DNA of 41,484 nt, taken from positions 1 to 41,484 of the forward strand of contig QHYR01000033.1 in NCBI GenBank assembly GCA_003223315.1, given 5' to 3'. Below are positions 40,350-41,484 of this stretch, in pieces. Below the pieces are notes generated by a model, which did not search any database, was not told the DNA's origin, and saw only the letters and a list, made by a program, of their open reading frames with translations. A program made the translations under genes and the position numbers. How positions within the stretch are numbered: position 1 is the first letter of the stretch; each line of letters opens with the position of its first letter. Source of the stretch: Acidobacteriota bacterium (GTDB taxonomy: Bacteria > Acidobacteriota > Terriglobia > Acidiferrales > UBA7541).

Positions 40350-40541
40350 GGCTAACGTCTTTCACGTATTGAACAGGCAATTTCCTCATTTCGAGAATAG
40401 CTGGCCCGCGCCCGGAGAAGCTCTCGCTACCTTCTTCCCGCAGCTTGCGATTTCTCTAGGAGGCGAATTGTCGGAGCGGGTTCTCATTGTCGCTCGCCGT
40501 GATCTTCTGGGGAATTTTTAGTATCCTATTTACGGCGAATT

Positions 40542-41484
40542 ATGATCATAGAAGATCTCGAACATCGTTTTCAGGAACTCGGCGATCGCATGGGACTTGT
40601 GCGGAGTTATCTTTGACGTCCCTCGCTACCGCGGTCTCCTCAGCGAACTCCAAACTCGCAGTTCGCAGCCGGACTTCTGGCAGGATCAGGAAAAAGCCCA
40701 GCAGATTCTTCAGCAGCGCAAAGGCGCCGAAAACCGCATAGCCGCGGAAGAAAAGCTCTCCCGTATTTCAAGCGACATCGAGACCTATCTTCATTTGGCA
40801 AAAGAAGAGAGCGATGTCTTGCAACGTGAGTCTGTCCTGCGCGATATCCAGCAGGAGCTCGATGCTGCCGAAGAGTACGTCGCGCAACTCGAGACCGAGA
40901 CGCTGCTCTCGGGCGAAAGCGATCGCCTCAACGCAATTCTCACCATAAAGCCGGGCGCAGGTGGCACCGAATCGCAGGATTGGGCGGAAATGCTACTGCG
41001 CATGTATTTGCGCTGGTGTGAGCGCAAAGGTTTTGGCGCGTCGGTGATCGACTCCCAACCCGGCGAAGGCGCCGGGATCAAATCCGCAACGGTGCGCGTC
41101 GAGGGCGAAAACGCTTACGGTTTGCTTTCGACCGAAACTGGAGTGCACCGTCTCATCCGTATTTCTCCATTCGATCAGGCGGCCCGCCGCCACACCTCTT
41201 TCGCATCCGTGTTTGTAATCCCTGAAATCGACGATCGCATCGAAATCGACATCCGGCCGGAGGACCTCAAGATTGATACGTTTCGGGCAGGAGGTCACGG
41301 CGGACAAAACGTCAACAAAGTCGAGACGGCCGTGCGCTTTACACATTTGCCGTCGGGCATCGTAGTCCAATGTCAGGCGGAGCGCAGCCAGCACAAAAAC
41401 CGCGAATTGGCTATGAAGCTCCTGCGATCGCGGCTGTATGAAGCGGAAATCGAGAAGCGGCAACAAGCCACGCGGAAGCTCGAC
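40542..41484 (+). CDS. prfB: Peptide chain release factor 2, with programmed +1 frameshift (3' end cut by window)
   Basis: The first 24 codons ([20 protein letters not shown]...SYL) end at an in-frame TGA (40614-40616) in the context TAT-CTT-TGA-C; translation shifts +1 there and continues [13 protein letters not shown]. The shifted frame runs to the window edge (290 codons; complete RF2 is ~365 aa). Domains: coiled N-terminal helical domain to ~110, then the codon-recognition SPF motif ([16 protein letters not shown]), which identifies RF2 (UGA/UAA), and the catalytic GGQ ([19 protein letters not shown]). A GGAG precedes the shift site as a stimulator. The autoregulatory frameshift lowers RF2 synthesis when RF2 is plentiful. 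Confidence 0.95.
40602..40617 (+). promoter_or_regulatory. prfB programmed +1 frameshift site
   Basis: CGGAG (40602-40606) as internal Shine-Dalgarno-like element, then T-TAT-CTT-TGA-C, with the slippery CTT before the in-frame TGA (40614-40616). The TGA is the RF2-dependent sensor. The frame after the shift encodes RF2 without interruption. Confidence 0.93.

Noticed and set aside
40333-40521. Short plus frame upstream of prfB (62 codons from ATG 40333)
   Set aside because: Overlaps the end of the response regulator, has no ribosome site of note, and the translation is not convincing; no family recognised.
1-41484. CRISPR arrays, insertion sequences, prophage genes, rRNA
   Set aside because: No regularly spaced direct repeats, transposase, integrase or phage structural genes, and no rRNA-like sequence were seen.

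Overview
This window looks like a chromosomal segment of an Acidobacteriota bacterium, probably from the soil Terriglobia/Acidoferrales-type lineages. The indicators are a full-length Oar-like TonB-dependent receptor of about 1180 aa with an N-terminal carboxypeptidase-regulatory-like domain, the end of a second one, several secreted proteins of a type common in acidobacterial genomes (DUF6152 and a larger companion family), tandem DUF507 genes, a bacillithiol-type deacetylase, and moderately high GC. This assignment is inference from protein families; there is no 16S gene in the window.

Layout. Positions 1-27.7 kb are accessory and rich in paralogues. They hold the 3' end of a TonB receptor, then a minus-strand group with DUF6152 plus two large secreted proteins (1.1-3.5 kb) and an NHL-type beta-propeller. 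Next come apaG, a UbiD-family decarboxylase, a REC-PilZ regulator and an outer-membrane barrel. A second DUF6152/large-protein pair lies at 10.2-11.7 kb and diverges from a Tat-exported metallo-beta-lactamase-fold hydrolase. A tRNA-Val(TAC) follows, then three YVTN-like beta-propeller genes. A TonB receptor and a YfiR gene are fused by deletion at 17.0-18.3 kb. A carboxymuconolactone-decarboxylase-like protein and a LysR regulator precede a third cassette on the plus strand (two large proteins, DUF6152) and the intact TonB receptor. A frameshifted remnant of another receptor ends this half.

Positions 28-41.5 kb look more like core genome: an HD-GYP protein with a degenerate receiver, two DUF507 genes, an M48 protease, bshB1, a pteridine-reductase-like SDR, a NUDIX hydrolase, the chain nfeD - slipin - SPOR protein - lnt, a PilZ protein, a single-domain response regulator, and prfB with its programmed +1 frameshift (cut by the window end).

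How it fits together. The accessory half reads as repeated envelope modules. Each pairs a small exported DUF6152 protein with one or two larger exported proteins, and one module is followed by a TonB receptor and preceded by a LysR gene and an OxyR-like palindrome. Their substrate is unknown. Cyclic-di-GMP-type functions (HD-GYP, two PilZ proteins, a YfiR remnant) recur. No CRISPR array, insertion sequence, rRNA or prophage was seen.
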